Below, one piece after another: positions 52,288 to 60,829 of a stretch of DNA of 64,000 nt (position 1 is the first letter of the stretch; the number at the start of each line of letters is the position of its first letter). The notes under the pieces are model-generated. The model searched no databases, was not told the DNA's origin, and saw nothing but the letters and a program-made list of their open reading frames with translations. The position numbers and the translations under genes are program-made. Source of the DNA: JBFXAN01 sp050184225 (GTDB taxonomy: Bacteria > Chloroflexota > Dehalococcoidia > CAUJGQ01); assembly GCA_050184225.1 (NCBI GenBank), contig JBFXAN010000005.1, positions 1 to 64,000 on the forward strand, given 5' to 3'.

Positions 52288-53406
52288 CTACGCGACGGAC
52301 GCCTGCGCGAGTTGGATGGCGCGGCCTTCGTTCGAGGACCGCTCGAAGGCATCCAGCAGACGGTGACGCGTCACTGCGAGGTCGAAGTCGGGATCGAAAC
52401 CGCTGCCGGCGTTGTAAGCGTCGGCGAGGCGGGCATACGCCTGGGCGACGTTGCGGGGCGGGCCTGGAGGCGTGTCCTCTGGGACGAGGACGAAGCGCTC
52501 CGGCACGGGCAATTCTGCCACCGGTTCCTTGCCCGTCGCCCCGTACAGTCGGCTGGGTCCGATGTTGGCGGAGCCACCGGTTGCTATCGTCAGCGCCCCG
52601 TCTTTGCCGAAGATCTCGAGGCGGTAGCCGCTGGGATTGGATGGTACCGCCGCCACCTGGACCGCCACCTCGGCGCCGTTGACCAGGCGTCCGGCGACAC
52701 TGACGCTGTCCGGCGCATCGACGGGGACGCGTTCGCCGGTGTCGGCCAGACGCCACTCCTTGATCTGCGTGTTCACCCGCGCGGAGACTTCAGCGAACTC
52801 GCCCAGCACGAAGCAGAGCGCGTCGATGCCGTGGCCGCCCTGAATCGTCAGGGTATTGGCGCCCTTGGCGCGGTCTGCCTGCCAGATCCGGCCCGAGGTA
52901 CGCTCGATCGTCGCCTGGCCGATGATGCTGAGGTTGGCGGCAAGCACGTCACCGATGGAACCCTGTTCGATCAGTTCGCGGGCATAGAGGAGCGTCGGAT
53001 CGCTCCGCGCCTGGAGGCCGACCATCGTCCGCAGCGAGCGCTCGCGGGCGAGTCCCGCCATTTCCTCGGCCTCGGCGAGGTTGGCGCCGAGCGGCCACTC
53101 GCAGAAGACGGGTTTGTTCGCGCGCAACGCCGCCATCACCAGTTCGTAGTGGATGGGAACCTTGACGCAGACGACGACGAGATCGATGTCAGGATGCGCG
53201 ACCATGTCGTCGATGTTGTGGAAGGCAAGCTCGGCGCCGAAGGCGGCGGCCGAGGCTCTCGCCGTGTCCTCGTGGGCCGTACAGACCGCCTTGATCGTGT
53301 AGTCGGGGAGCGCCTTCAGCGCGGGAATGTGGGCGTTCGCGCCCCAGCCACTGCCGCCAGGTGTGACCGTCGCGCCGACGATGCCGAGCCGGATCGGGTC
53401 CGCCAT
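52288..53406 (-). CDS. Gfo/Idh/MocA family oxidoreductase
   Basis: An NAD(P)-dependent sugar or inositol dehydrogenase type. The Rossmann start IRLGIVGATVTPGGSGWG, then DIDLVVVCVKVPIHYELV and the key CEWPLGANLAEAEEM (the EKP-like site is here EWP). The C-terminal domain contains GANTLTIQGGHGIDALCFV. ATG 53406 with AGGAGAACG gives 372 residues; an upstream frame to 53535 has no site. Probably in one operon with the lactonase-like gene after it. Substrate is not shown. Trp in EWP, where Lys is usual, may alter catalysis. Confidence 0.9.
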   Translation of the reverse strand: MADPIRLGIVGATVTPGGSGWGANAHIPALKALPDYTIKAVCTAHEDTARASAAAFGAELAFHNIDDMVAHPDIDLVVVCVKVPIHYELVMAALRANKPVFCEWPLGANLAEAEEMAGLARERSLRTMVGLQARSDPTLLYARELIEQGSIGDVLAANLSIIGQATIERTSGRIWQADRAKGANTLTIQGGHGIDALCFVLGEFAEVSARVNTQIKEWRLADTGERVPVDAPDSVSVAGRLVNGAEVAVQVAAVPSNPSGYRLEIFGKDGALTIATGGSANIGPSRLYGATGKEPVAELPVPERFVLVPEDTPPGPPRNVAQAYARLADAYNAGSGFDPDFDLAVTRHRLLDAFERSSNEGRAIQLAQASVA

Positions 53407-53590
53407 CTTTCGTTCTCCTTCTTCGCTGATGACGCCGAGCTTATGCACCGCCGCGCGGCGTGGCGTCCGGCGTGGAGCATTGTACCGAGTTTCCATCCGC
53501 GGGTTCGCGGCGGACCAGCCGAGGTTGCCGCACATATGTTCGCCATGTTACTCTGAACCGCCGGCGTGGAATTGACCGAAGGAGGGCCAC

Positions 53591-54310
53591 ATGACGTCGC
53601 ACGACGAGATGGTGCAGGCACACATCACCGCCTTCTGGAGCACGGTGGCGCCGGAGTACGAGGCCCACCCGGGCAACATCCCCGCGCGCGACAGCGCCGA
53701 GTACGGCGCGTGGGTCGACGCGATTCGCGATGTGCTGCCACCTGCTCCCGCGGACGTGCTCGATATCGCGACCGGCACCGGCTTTGTCGCCCTGATCGCG
53801 GCCGGGCTGGGGCATCGCGTGACGGGGATTGACCTTTCGAGCGCGATGCTCGACGAGGCCCGCGCAGAGGCAGACCGTCGCGGCCTCGAAGTTACATTCG
53901 AAATCAACGACGCCGTCGAGCCGGACTTCGCACCCGCGAGCTTCGACGCGATCATCAGCCGGCACTTCATCTGGACGCTGCGCGAGCCTGGGCGTGCCTT
54001 GGGGAACTGGCTGCGGCTCCTGCGGCCGGGAGGCCGCGTCGTTGCCATCGACGGCTTTTGGTTCAATCGCGCGACGGACGGTGACGCCGCCGATGATGCG
54101 CCGGGCCTGTTCGAGCAGCACTACACCAAAGAGACGAGAGCAGCCCTACCCGCCATGCAGATGACGGCGGTCGGACCGATCGTAGCGATGTTCGAGCAGG
54201 CAGGCTTCGATCGGGTCATGGTCAGCGACCTGGAAACGGTTCACGTCCTCGCCGATAGCCCGCCGGGTATCCAGCCGTGGTACGTGGTGACCGCCTGCCG
54301 TCCGGACTGA
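53591..54310 (+). CDS. SAM-dependent methyltransferase (class I)
   Basis: The 239-residue enzyme has the SAM-binding motif VLDIATGTGFVALIAAGLG, motif II GIDLSSAMLDEA, and the post-motif FDAIISRHFIWTLREP and LLRPGGRVVAIDGFW. It is a small-molecule or protein methyltransferase of unknown target. ATG 53591 follows GGAGGGCC. It diverges from the oxidoreductase gene. Confidence 0.9.
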   Translation: MTSHDEMVQAHITAFWSTVAPEYEAHPGNIPARDSAEYGAWVDAIRDVLPPAPADVLDIATGTGFVALIAAGLGHRVTGIDLSSAMLDEARAEADRRGLEVTFEINDAVEPDFAPASFDAIISRHFIWTLREPGRALGNWLRLLRPGGRVVAIDGFWFNRATDGDAADDAPGLFEQHYTKETRAALPAMQMTAVGPIVAMFEQAGFDRVMVSDLETVHVLADSPPGIQPWYVVTACRPD

Positions 54311-54406
54311 GTGGGTCTATGACGCTCAGGAGCACACGCTCCCCGCCGATCACGGTGAAGGGCGGGTATCCCCCTGTGCCTGCCTATAACCCTTTCTCCT
54401 TGGCAG

Positions 54407-54658
54407 CTACCGGCCGGTGGGCCAGTGGACGACGGCAGGCCCGCCGGCTTCCTTCGGGGCGACGGGCACCTGATGCACCTGACCGAACCAGGAGACGCGC
54501 GCCTCGACCGCGCCACATGCCTCGCAGCGGGTGGCGCTCTCGACCCAGGCGCCCGGCGGCCGGCCCGCCCGCGTCTTCGACCGCAGGTCTTTCAATTCGC
54601 CGTCGTTCAGTGTGTGCCATGTGTGACCGTCGCTACATTGTGATCGTTCGTTGGTCAT
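54407..54658 (-). CDS. small protein with zinc-ribbon-like Cys pattern
   Basis: The 83-residue frame has a Cys in RSQCSDGHTWHTLND, and ATRCEACGAVEARVSWF with CxxC. The composition is less biased than its antisense and other-frame alternatives, which favours a real gene. It begins 20 bases after the ketopantoate reductase-like gene stop with a weak GGAGC. Possible metal-binding role; no family recognised. Low to moderate confidence. Confidence 0.5.
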   Translation of the reverse strand: MTNERSQCSDGHTWHTLNDGELKDLRSKTRAGRPPGAWVESATRCEACGAVEARVSWFGQVHQVPVAPKEAGGPAVVHWPTGR

Positions 54659-54677
54659 GGTGCCGGCTCGGCTCCTG

Positions 54678-55754
54678 TCATGCGGGAACGGCGTCATGCG
54701 ACAGGTCCCAGACACGATCAACGTTGGCAGGGGACGGCGGTCGGGCGCCGGACTCGACCTCTTTCAACACCGTGACGATGGCGTCGTTGACCGGGGTCAA
54801 TACATCCACCTCCCGGCCCCGGGCGGAGACGTAGCCGTTGAGGTAGTCGATCTCAGTGCGGCGTCCCTTGGCGATATCCTGCGAAGTTGATGCCTGCCAA
54901 CCGCCGCCGACGCCGTCAACAGGTGGAGGATGCTCGGATGCCGGCGGGAGATCGGCCAGAGCCAGAGCGCCATCCTCCTCGATCCACGCGGTGGCGGGAC
55001 GGCCGCCGACGGATTCCACGTTGACGCCGAGCGCGAGACCGACGGCGATCACCTCGCGCGCGACCTGATCGCGCAATGGTGCGAAGCGGGGGGCGGCGTC
55101 GGCGAGTGCCACCGGTCCCATACCGCTCATCGCGGTGAGGGTATTGCCCATGCTGTTCGCTGCCAGCTTCGCCCAGCGCTCGCCCCAGATGTTCGTCGTC
55201 GTGCGCGCTGCATCGACGCTGTCGAGCATGGCGGCGATGCGCTCCACCCGCGGGCTGATCACACCGTTCAGCTCCCCGACCCGGAAGATGTCGTAGCCGC
55301 GCTCGCGCCCCGATTGGCCGCCGCGGACGACGTGACCCGGTTGGTCGAGGTGAACGGTGATCGTGGAGATCGTGCAGCCGATTGCCCGCTCGTAGCCGGC
55401 GATGCGGGCGATCGTCTCGTCGTTGATCCCGTTCTGGGCCGAGACCATGCAGCCGTTGGGGGCGAGGTAGCTCTTCATCATCGTCGTCGCCCAGGCCGTG
55501 TCATACGACTTCATCGCGATGAAGATGATGTCGAACGGCTCGCGGATGCCCTGGACTTCGCAGAGATGCCGGCCGTCCACCGGCACAGTGAACTCGCCGC
55601 CGCTGTCCGACACGGTGATCCCACGCCCCCGCATCGCCTCGACGTTCTCCGGCCAGGGGTCGATGATCGTCGGCGCGTACCCCGCACGGGTGAGGTACGC
55701 GCCGAGGTAGCTGCCGATCGCGCCGCCGCCCATGAAGGCGATTCGTGGATTCAT
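54678..55754 (-). CDS. ketopantoate reductase family protein (PanE/ApbA-like)
   Basis: The NAD(P)-binding start IAFMGGGAIGSYLGAYL and FDIIFIAMKSYDTAWATTMM, MVSAQNGINDETIA, and the catalytic Lys region ERWAKLAANSMGNTLTAMSG are typical of 2-dehydropantoate 2-reductase folds. The 358 residues are longer than the usual 300, mainly by a C-terminal extension. Because no other pantothenate gene lies nearby, and because it adjoins an amidohydrolase, it may reduce a different keto acid. ATG 55754 has only a weak AAAGG before it. Confidence 0.85.
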   Translation of the reverse strand: MNPRIAFMGGGAIGSYLGAYLTRAGYAPTIIDPWPENVEAMRGRGITVSDSGGEFTVPVDGRHLCEVQGIREPFDIIFIAMKSYDTAWATTMMKSYLAPNGCMVSAQNGINDETIARIAGYERAIGCTISTITVHLDQPGHVVRGGQSGRERGYDIFRVGELNGVISPRVERIAAMLDSVDAARTTTNIWGERWAKLAANSMGNTLTAMSGMGPVALADAAPRFAPLRDQVAREVIAVGLALGVNVESVGGRPATAWIEEDGALALADLPPASEHPPPVDGVGGGWQASTSQDIAKGRRTEIDYLNGYVSARGREVDVLTPVNDAIVTVLKEVESGARPPSPANVDRVWDLSHDAVPA

Positions 55755-55784
55755 AGTTGCAGACCTTTGGCTGATGATTGCCGG

Positions 55785-56897
55785 CTAATACTCGAACGGT
55801 AGGTTGTACAGCTCGCAGCAGTTGGCGACGGTGATCCGGTAGCGGTCTTCGTCGGGGACGCCGTCGAAGATCTCGTCGAGGACCTCCTGCGAGCGAGGGA
55901 AGATCGAGTCGTGGTGTGGGTAGTCGCTGCCCCACATCAGGTTGCGCACGCCGATGTCGTCGCGGGTGAGGATGCCGGTGCGGTCGTCCTCGAAGGTGAC
56001 GATGAAGTTCTTGTGGAAGTACTCGCTCGGCCGTTCGATTACCTCCGGCGCGGCGGCCGACGGTGTGCGGTGCAGCGCCCAATCGAGCCGCTGGAGGAAG
56101 TGGGCGACCCAGCCCGTCTCCCACTCGGTTGGCACGAATTTCAGGCCGGGGTAGCGGGCGCAGACACCGCCGCAGATCAGGTCGCTGATCACGGCGGCCA
56201 TGCCGGTGTGGGCGAGGGCGTAGTTGGTGATCGGACCCCAGTCGGGCAGGCCGTGGTTCGGCGCGGCGGTGGTGAAGATGTGCATCAGCAGCGGCGTCTT
56301 TAGCTCCTGGGCAACTTCCCAGAAGGGGTCGTAGGAGCGGTGCGAGTAGGGGCGGTCAACAGGTGGCACACAAGGGATGCAGGCGCCGCGGTGTCCGAGC
56401 TTGACCGCCCGCTGGAGCTCGACGATCGCCGCGTCGACATCGTGGAGCGGGATGCAGGCGAGCGGGAAGAGGCGGTTCGGCGCCTGGGAGCAGTAGTTCG
56501 CCGTCCAGTCATTGTAGTTGCGGAAGGTGGCGGCGACGATCTCGGGATTCTGGATGCCGTAGATGCCGAACATGACGCTGGGGTAGATCACCTCGGCGTC
56601 GATGCCGTCGATCTCCTGGTCCTTGAGGCGGGCGATCGGGTCCATCACACCGGGACGCATGCCGGCGTAGCCCTTGCGGATCATCGCCTGGGTTTCGGGG
56701 TCGTTGACGTAGTGCCCGGCGATGCCGAGCCGGCCGACGGAGAGACCACCGCGGCCGTTGACGGTGAGGACATCGCCCCGTTCCGGGTCGTGGACGATCT
56801 TCGGCGCCCCCTCCCCAAAGCGTGCCTCGAGCCCGGCGAACACCTCCGGCGGTTCGACGACGTGAGAGTCACCGGAGATGCACAGCTTCTGCGCCAT
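55785..56897 (-). CDS. amidohydrolase family 2 (metal-dependent hydrolase/decarboxylase)
   Basis: The 370-residue TIM-barrel protein opens CISGDSHVVEPPEVF (DSH variant of the usual DxH). It contains ARLKDQEIDGIDAEVIYPSV, HRGACIPCVPP, LLMHIFTTAAPNHGL and the late WGSDYPHHDSIFP with the metal-binding Asp. These fit ACMSD-like decarboxylases and hydrolases. ATG 56897 has AGGAGGA. It lies 30 bases before the ketopantoate reductase-like gene, so the two are probably co-transcribed and share a pathway for an aromatic or keto acid. Confidence 0.9.
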   Translation of the reverse strand: MAQKLCISGDSHVVEPPEVFAGLEARFGEGAPKIVHDPERGDVLTVNGRGGLSVGRLGIAGHYVNDPETQAMIRKGYAGMRPGVMDPIARLKDQEIDGIDAEVIYPSVMFGIYGIQNPEIVAATFRNYNDWTANYCSQAPNRLFPLACIPLHDVDAAIVELQRAVKLGHRGACIPCVPPVDRPYSHRSYDPFWEVAQELKTPLLMHIFTTAAPNHGLPDWGPITNYALAHTGMAAVISDLICGGVCARYPGLKFVPTEWETGWVAHFLQRLDWALHRTPSAAAPEVIERPSEYFHKNFIVTFEDDRTGILTRDDIGVRNLMWGSDYPHHDSIFPRSQEVLDEIFDGVPDEDRYRITVANCCELYNLPFEY

Positions 56898-57122
56898 TGT
56901 CTTCCTCCTGTCTCGACGTACGTGCCAGTTCGGCCTACGTAGGAACGACGTAAGGAATCACACCGCGGCGAGGCGGCGACAACGTACCCCCACGCACGGG
57001 TTGCGTCAAGTATCGTGCATTGGGATGCGAGGGCAGGCGATCGCTCGGGGCCGGGTAACTTCTGGCATCTCAAAGTGACTATTCACCAGAGCGATCTGCA
57101 CAACCGCCGGACGCAGTGGCCG

Positions 57123-58253
57123 ATGGCATCGCGAACGGACGACGATAGCACGCTGGTGGGACGGACGCGCGGCGGTGACAAGGCAGCGTTCGCGCTACTG
57201 TTTGGCCGCCATCAAGCCCTCCTGCGCGGCGTCTGTCGCCGGTATCTCGGCGCGGATGCCGTGATCGAGGATGTCGTCCAGGAGGCTGCGCTGCAAGCGC
57301 TGCTCAACATCGACACACTACGGAGGCCGGAGCGGTTCGGCGCCTGGCTGGCGGGCATTGGATTGAATCTCTGCCGGCGCTGGCAGCGCGACCAGCGGCA
57401 CACCGCGCTGTCATGGGAAGCGTTGTCCGGCGGCGGCTACCGGCACGAGCCGATTGACCAACATGAGGCACCGGCCGATGCGCTCGTCGCTGCCGAACTA
57501 CAGCGCCGGGTGCGCGATGCGGTGGCGTTGCTGCCGTCCGGACAGCGGGATGCGGTCGTGCTCTTCTACCTCTCGGGGCACACCCAGGCGGAGACGGCAG
57601 CGCTGCTCGGTACGCCGGTGGGAGCGGTGAAGACGCGATTGCACAAGGCCCGCGCGGCGCTGCGGAGCCGGCTCAACGCCCTATGGCAGGAGGAACACAT
57701 GGCAACCGAATCCACCAATGCACTTCGACGAATGCGCATCGTCGACGTGCGCTCCCGGCCATCGGACGACCCCCAACGCAGCCCCTACGCCTCGCATGTG
57801 GTGCTCCTTGAGGAGGTGGATGGTGGAAGAGTGCTGCCGATCTGGGTCGGTCCGAGCGAAGGGCTGAGCCTCGCCATGCTGATCGAGAAGATTGAAACGC
57901 CGCGGCCGCTCACGCCGGTGTTCATGGGCCGGCTGGTTGAGGCCGCCGGCGCCCGGCTGCACGAGGTACGGATCACGCAATTGGAGAATGACACCTTCTA
58001 CGCCGAAGCGGTGGTTGCCGGTCCGGCAGGCACGCGGGCGATCGACGCCCGTCCGAGCGACGCGCTGATCCTCGCCCTTACAACCGACGCACCGATCGTC
58101 GCGGAGGCTTCACTGTTGGAGCGCCTGGAGCCGGCCCATCCACGCGAGATGGAGATGCGACAGCAAGCATCGATGAACGCGGGTGCCATCGTCGCGGAGG
58201 CACAAGCGTCGTACGCGCGACACATGGAGATGGCGCGACAACAACAACACTGA
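57123..58253 (+). CDS. ECF sigma factor fused to a bifunctional-nuclease (DUF151) domain
   Basis: Residues about 10-90 carry sigma region 2 (AFALLFGRHQALLRGVC, DVVQEAALQALLN), and residues about 120-185 region 4 (LPSGQRDAVVLFYLSGHTQA, ETAALLGTPVGAVKTRLHKA). A linker leads to a DUF151 bifunctional-nuclease domain from about 200: MRIVDVRSRPSDDP, SHVVLLEEVDGGRVLPIWVG, then EVRITQLENDTFYAEAVV and ARPSDALILALTTDAPI. So one protein combines a transcription initiation factor with a domain reported to cut RNA and DNA in other organisms. No anti-sigma gene adjoins it. The start is uncertain: no good Shine-Dalgarno precedes ATG 57123, and a GTG at 57075 is possible. Confidence 0.86.
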   Translation: MASRTDDDSTLVGRTRGGDKAAFALLFGRHQALLRGVCRRYLGADAVIEDVVQEAALQALLNIDTLRRPERFGAWLAGIGLNLCRRWQRDQRHTALSWEALSGGGYRHEPIDQHEAPADALVAAELQRRVRDAVALLPSGQRDAVVLFYLSGHTQAETAALLGTPVGAVKTRLHKARAALRSRLNALWQEEHMATESTNALRRMRIVDVRSRPSDDPQRSPYASHVVLLEEVDGGRVLPIWVGPSEGLSLAMLIEKIETPRPLTPVFMGRLVEAAGARLHEVRITQLENDTFYAEAVVAGPAGTRAIDARPSDALILALTTDAPIVAEASLLERLEPAHPREMEMRQQASMNAGAIVAEAQASYARHMEMARQQQH

Positions 58254-58319
58254 GCAGCGATACCGGCCCGGCCTGCACAGCACTGTGCTGCGATCGACGA
58301 GCCAATCGTTCGATCAACG

Positions 58320-58802
58320 TCATCGAGCGATTGATTGTGCCAGCAAGTCCAGGGCAGCGATGGCGAAGGCCCGCATGTTGGCAACGCGGTCCGGGCTGCC
58401 CGTTTCGAGCGTAATCACCTGCTCGACCGGGCCGGCGACCGCGATGCAGGTGTGCCCGGCGGCGTCGCCGTAGCGGTTGCCGGTCGGACCGGCGGCGCCC
58501 GTCTCACCCAATCCCCAGGTTGCGCCCAGGCGCTGCCGCGCTGTGCGGGCGAGCAGCGTCGCGTACGGCTCCGAAGACGAGCGCATGCCCGTCACAACGG
58601 CGTCCTGTACATCGAGCAGTGCCGTCCGCGCGACGCGCGTGTAGACGACCGAACCACCGAGAAAGTACGCGGAAGCGCCCGGCACGGCGAGCAGCGCCGC
58701 CGACAGAAGCCCTCCCGTCGACGATTCGGCGATGGCAATGGTTTCACTGCGTTCTTTCAGTAAGGCGGCGACACGTTCTGCAAGCGGCAGTAGATCGTTC
58801 AT
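58320..58802 (-). CDS. pncC: nicotinamide-nucleotide amidohydrolase (CinA C-terminal family)
   Basis: The 160-residue enzyme deamidates NMN to nicotinate mononucleotide in NAD recycling. TIAIAESSTGGLLSAALLAV with Ser-Thr-Gly, AYFLGGSVVYTR, and GLGETGAAGPTGNRYGDAAG are family blocks. It lacks the N-terminal molybdopterin-binding-like domain of CinA. A palindromic repeat lies at its 5' side. Confidence 0.92.
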   Translation of the reverse strand: MNDLLPLAERVAALLKERSETIAIAESSTGGLLSAALLAVPGASAYFLGGSVVYTRVARTALLDVQDAVVTGMRSSSEPYATLLARTARQRLGATWGLGETGAAGPTGNRYGDAAGHTCIAVAGPVEQVITLETGSPDRVANMRAFAIAALDLLAQSIAR

Positions 58803-58814
58803 TGCGACTCCAAG

Positions 58815-58930
58815 TTGTTAGCCGATAGCCGTTAGCCGTTAGGTCACTGGATGACCTGGCCGGAGTAACAAGTCTGTGGTGAGTCGCTAACGGCTAACGG
58901 CTAACGGCTAATGGCTAACGGCTATCGTCT
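58815..58930. repeat. palindromic/tandem repeat (family C), copy 2
   Basis: GTTAGCCGATAGCCGTTAGCC near 58817 is complementary to GGCTAACGGCTATCG-type words at 58884-58930, where GCTAACG recurs several times in tandem. The last bases reach the cupin stop codon at 58929. Confidence 0.75.
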
Positions 58931-59348
58931 AATGGCTATCTTCTTCCTTCAGTCCTCGCGGTGGGGCAAGGGTACGGGCGGCGCAGACGACGAACTCGAG
59001 GTCGCTGGGGCCGACGTTGCGGACCATGTGGGGGATGGCGGCGGGGAAGAACAGGAACTCGCCGGCGCTGACGGTGCGGGTCCAGGGGCCGCAGGCGACT
59101 TCGCCCTCGCCGGCGAGGAAGTAATAAACCTTCTCGATGTCCTCGTGGACGTGGAGCTCGTTCGCGCCGCCGGGCGGGATGCGATTCCAGAGCACGAAGG
59201 AGAGCGAGCTCTCGAAGCCGGCGGACTCGGCCTGAAAGATCTGGCGCACGCGCAGGGCGCCACGTGATTCCCGTTCGGGCACATCGGCGGCCCGCTTGAC
59301 GAGCAGGCGGGACGGTTGCGGCTCGGCGCCGGTAGTCGAAGCGGTCAT
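58929..59348 (-). CDS. cupin domain protein
   Basis: The 139 residues have a cupin barrel: LWNRIPPGGANELHVHEDIE with two His and a Glu, then KVYYFLAGEGEVACGP. The second motif is AGEFLFFPAAIPHMVRN. A mononuclear metal site is likely. The function is unknown. ATG 59348 follows AGGGAGGCC; a longer frame into the upstream region is rejected. Confidence 0.83.
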   Translation of the reverse strand: MTASTTGAEPQPSRLLVKRAADVPERESRGALRVRQIFQAESAGFESSLSFVLWNRIPPGGANELHVHEDIEKVYYFLAGEGEVACGPWTRTVSAGEFLFFPAAIPHMVRNVGPSDLEFVVCAARTLAPPRGLKEEDSH

Positions 59349-59577
59349 ACGGCCTCCCTGGTGGGCTGAGTCGTTCGGCCACACCCGCGCACGCATGAGA
59401 GCGAGCGGCCGGATGTGGAGCCGGGCCTCGCTTGATGCGGCCCGCGCGGAACGTCCGCGCACCAATCTTGCAACGTGCGCATCGATACGTCCAGGCTGAA
59501 TGGCGCCGGACGTTGCCCGACTGTAACAGCGGACGATGTGGACCGTTTCACTTCGTAGAGCACCATTCGGAGAACAC

Positions 59578-60372
59578 ATGATGCGAAAGCTGATCGCAAC
59601 GCTGACCGCGGCCGGCAGTCTCGCCGCACTCCTTGCGTTTGTCGGACCGGACACGCCGGCGGCGTTCGCTGCCCAACCGCCCGACGGTGCGGCGCTGACC
59701 GGCGTCGTATGGCAATGGCAGCACACCGTCACCAGCACGGAGTCGTTCGTGCCGGACGATCCGAGCCGCTACACGATCGAGTTCCAACCCGACGGCCGCG
59801 CCAGCATCCGCGCCGACTGCAACCGCGGCTCGGGCAGCTATGAGGCCACCGGCAATCAACTGACCTTTGGCCCGATCGCCACCACCCTCGCCGCCTGCCC
59901 GCCGGCGTCGCTCGGTTCCGACTTTCTCCGGCAGCTCAACGACGCTGGCGTGTATTCGACGGACGGACACCGGCTATTCATCGGCTTGAAATCCAGCGTC
60001 GCCGTGATGAGCTTCGTCAACCCCGCGTCGGCGACACAGGCGGCTGTCACCGGCGTCGTCACCTACCGGCAGCGGATCGCGCTGCCGTCAGGTGTGGTCG
60101 TGCGGGTGCAGCTGCAGGACATCTCCCGCGCCGACGCGCCGGCGGTCGTGCTGGGCGAGCAGGTGATCGAGCCGATGGGGCGGCAGGTGCCGTTCCCGTT
60201 CTCGATCGCCTACGACCCCGACGCGATCGATCCGCGCGGACGGTACACCGTGCGTGCCCGCATCGAGAGCGCGACCGGGGATCTGCTCTGGACCAGCACC
60301 CAGGCGTATCCGGTGATCACGGCCGGCAATCCAACGAGCGACATCGAAGTGATCGTGCAACCCGTGGGTTAG
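59578..60372 (+). CDS. secreted META-domain / YbaY-like protein
   Basis: The 264-residue protein has a signal peptide (LIATLTAAGSLAALLAF, cleavage near AFA|A). A META (HslJ-like) domain follows at about 40-145 (TGVVWQWQHTVTSTE, GRASIRADCNRGSGSYE, LAACPPASLGSDFLRQLND). A YbaY-like beta domain lies at about 150-260 (VTGVVTYRQRIALPSGVVV, and IEPMGRQVPFPFSIAYDPD). Two Cys in the META domain could form a disulfide. Probably an exported ligand or stress-binding protein. Confidence 0.82.
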   Translation: MMRKLIATLTAAGSLAALLAFVGPDTPAAFAAQPPDGAALTGVVWQWQHTVTSTESFVPDDPSRYTIEFQPDGRASIRADCNRGSGSYEATGNQLTFGPIATTLAACPPASLGSDFLRQLNDAGVYSTDGHRLFIGLKSSVAVMSFVNPASATQAAVTGVVTYRQRIALPSGVVVRVQLQDISRADAPAVVLGEQVIEPMGRQVPFPFSIAYDPDAIDPRGRYTVRARIESATGDLLWTSTQAYPVITAGNPTSDIEVIVQPVG

Positions 60373-60465
60373 AACCAAGCCGTCGACTCGCGTTCCAGTT
60401 CCTGTCCGGGTGCATTACCCTTGCGGGCGTGCAAGTGGCGAAACGGCCGTTCGGAAGATGACGAG

Positions 60466-60740
60466 ATGGGCGCCGAAGCTGGCACGGAGACGGCCCTGGC
60501 CGAGGTACAGGGCGACGACACCGAAAAGCCGGCGCCGTTGGTCGCGACGCGGAATGAGGGAACGGGCCGGCCTCGGACGCCGAATATCCTCTGGCTGGTG
60601 AGCGAGGACAACAATCCGTTCGTCGGCGCCTACGGTGACCCGCACGGGCGCCCGCCGATGATCGACCGGCTCGCCCGCGAGGGCATCCTCTACCGCAACG
60701 ACTATTCGACCGCGCCCGTCTGCGCGCCGACGCGGTTCAG
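60466..60740 (+). pseudogene. truncated sulfatase, N-terminal remnant
   Basis: Homology to sulfatases covers about 60 residues: PNILWLVSEDNNPFVGAYGD, then IDRLAREGILYRNDY and STAPVCAPTRFS, which holds the CxPxR site for formylglycine. After that the frame runs into unrelated Arg-rich sequence and stops at 60870. The catalytic core of the barrel is missing, so this is a 5' fragment. It lies directly before an intact sulfatase gene. Confidence 0.75.
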
Positions 60741-60829
60741 CGGCTGCGCCGGGCCGCGTCGGCGAGCGCCTGAGCGCGAGGCTGAAAACCGCGACACGGC
60801 CCACTACGCCGCGAGCGACGAGGTGACAC

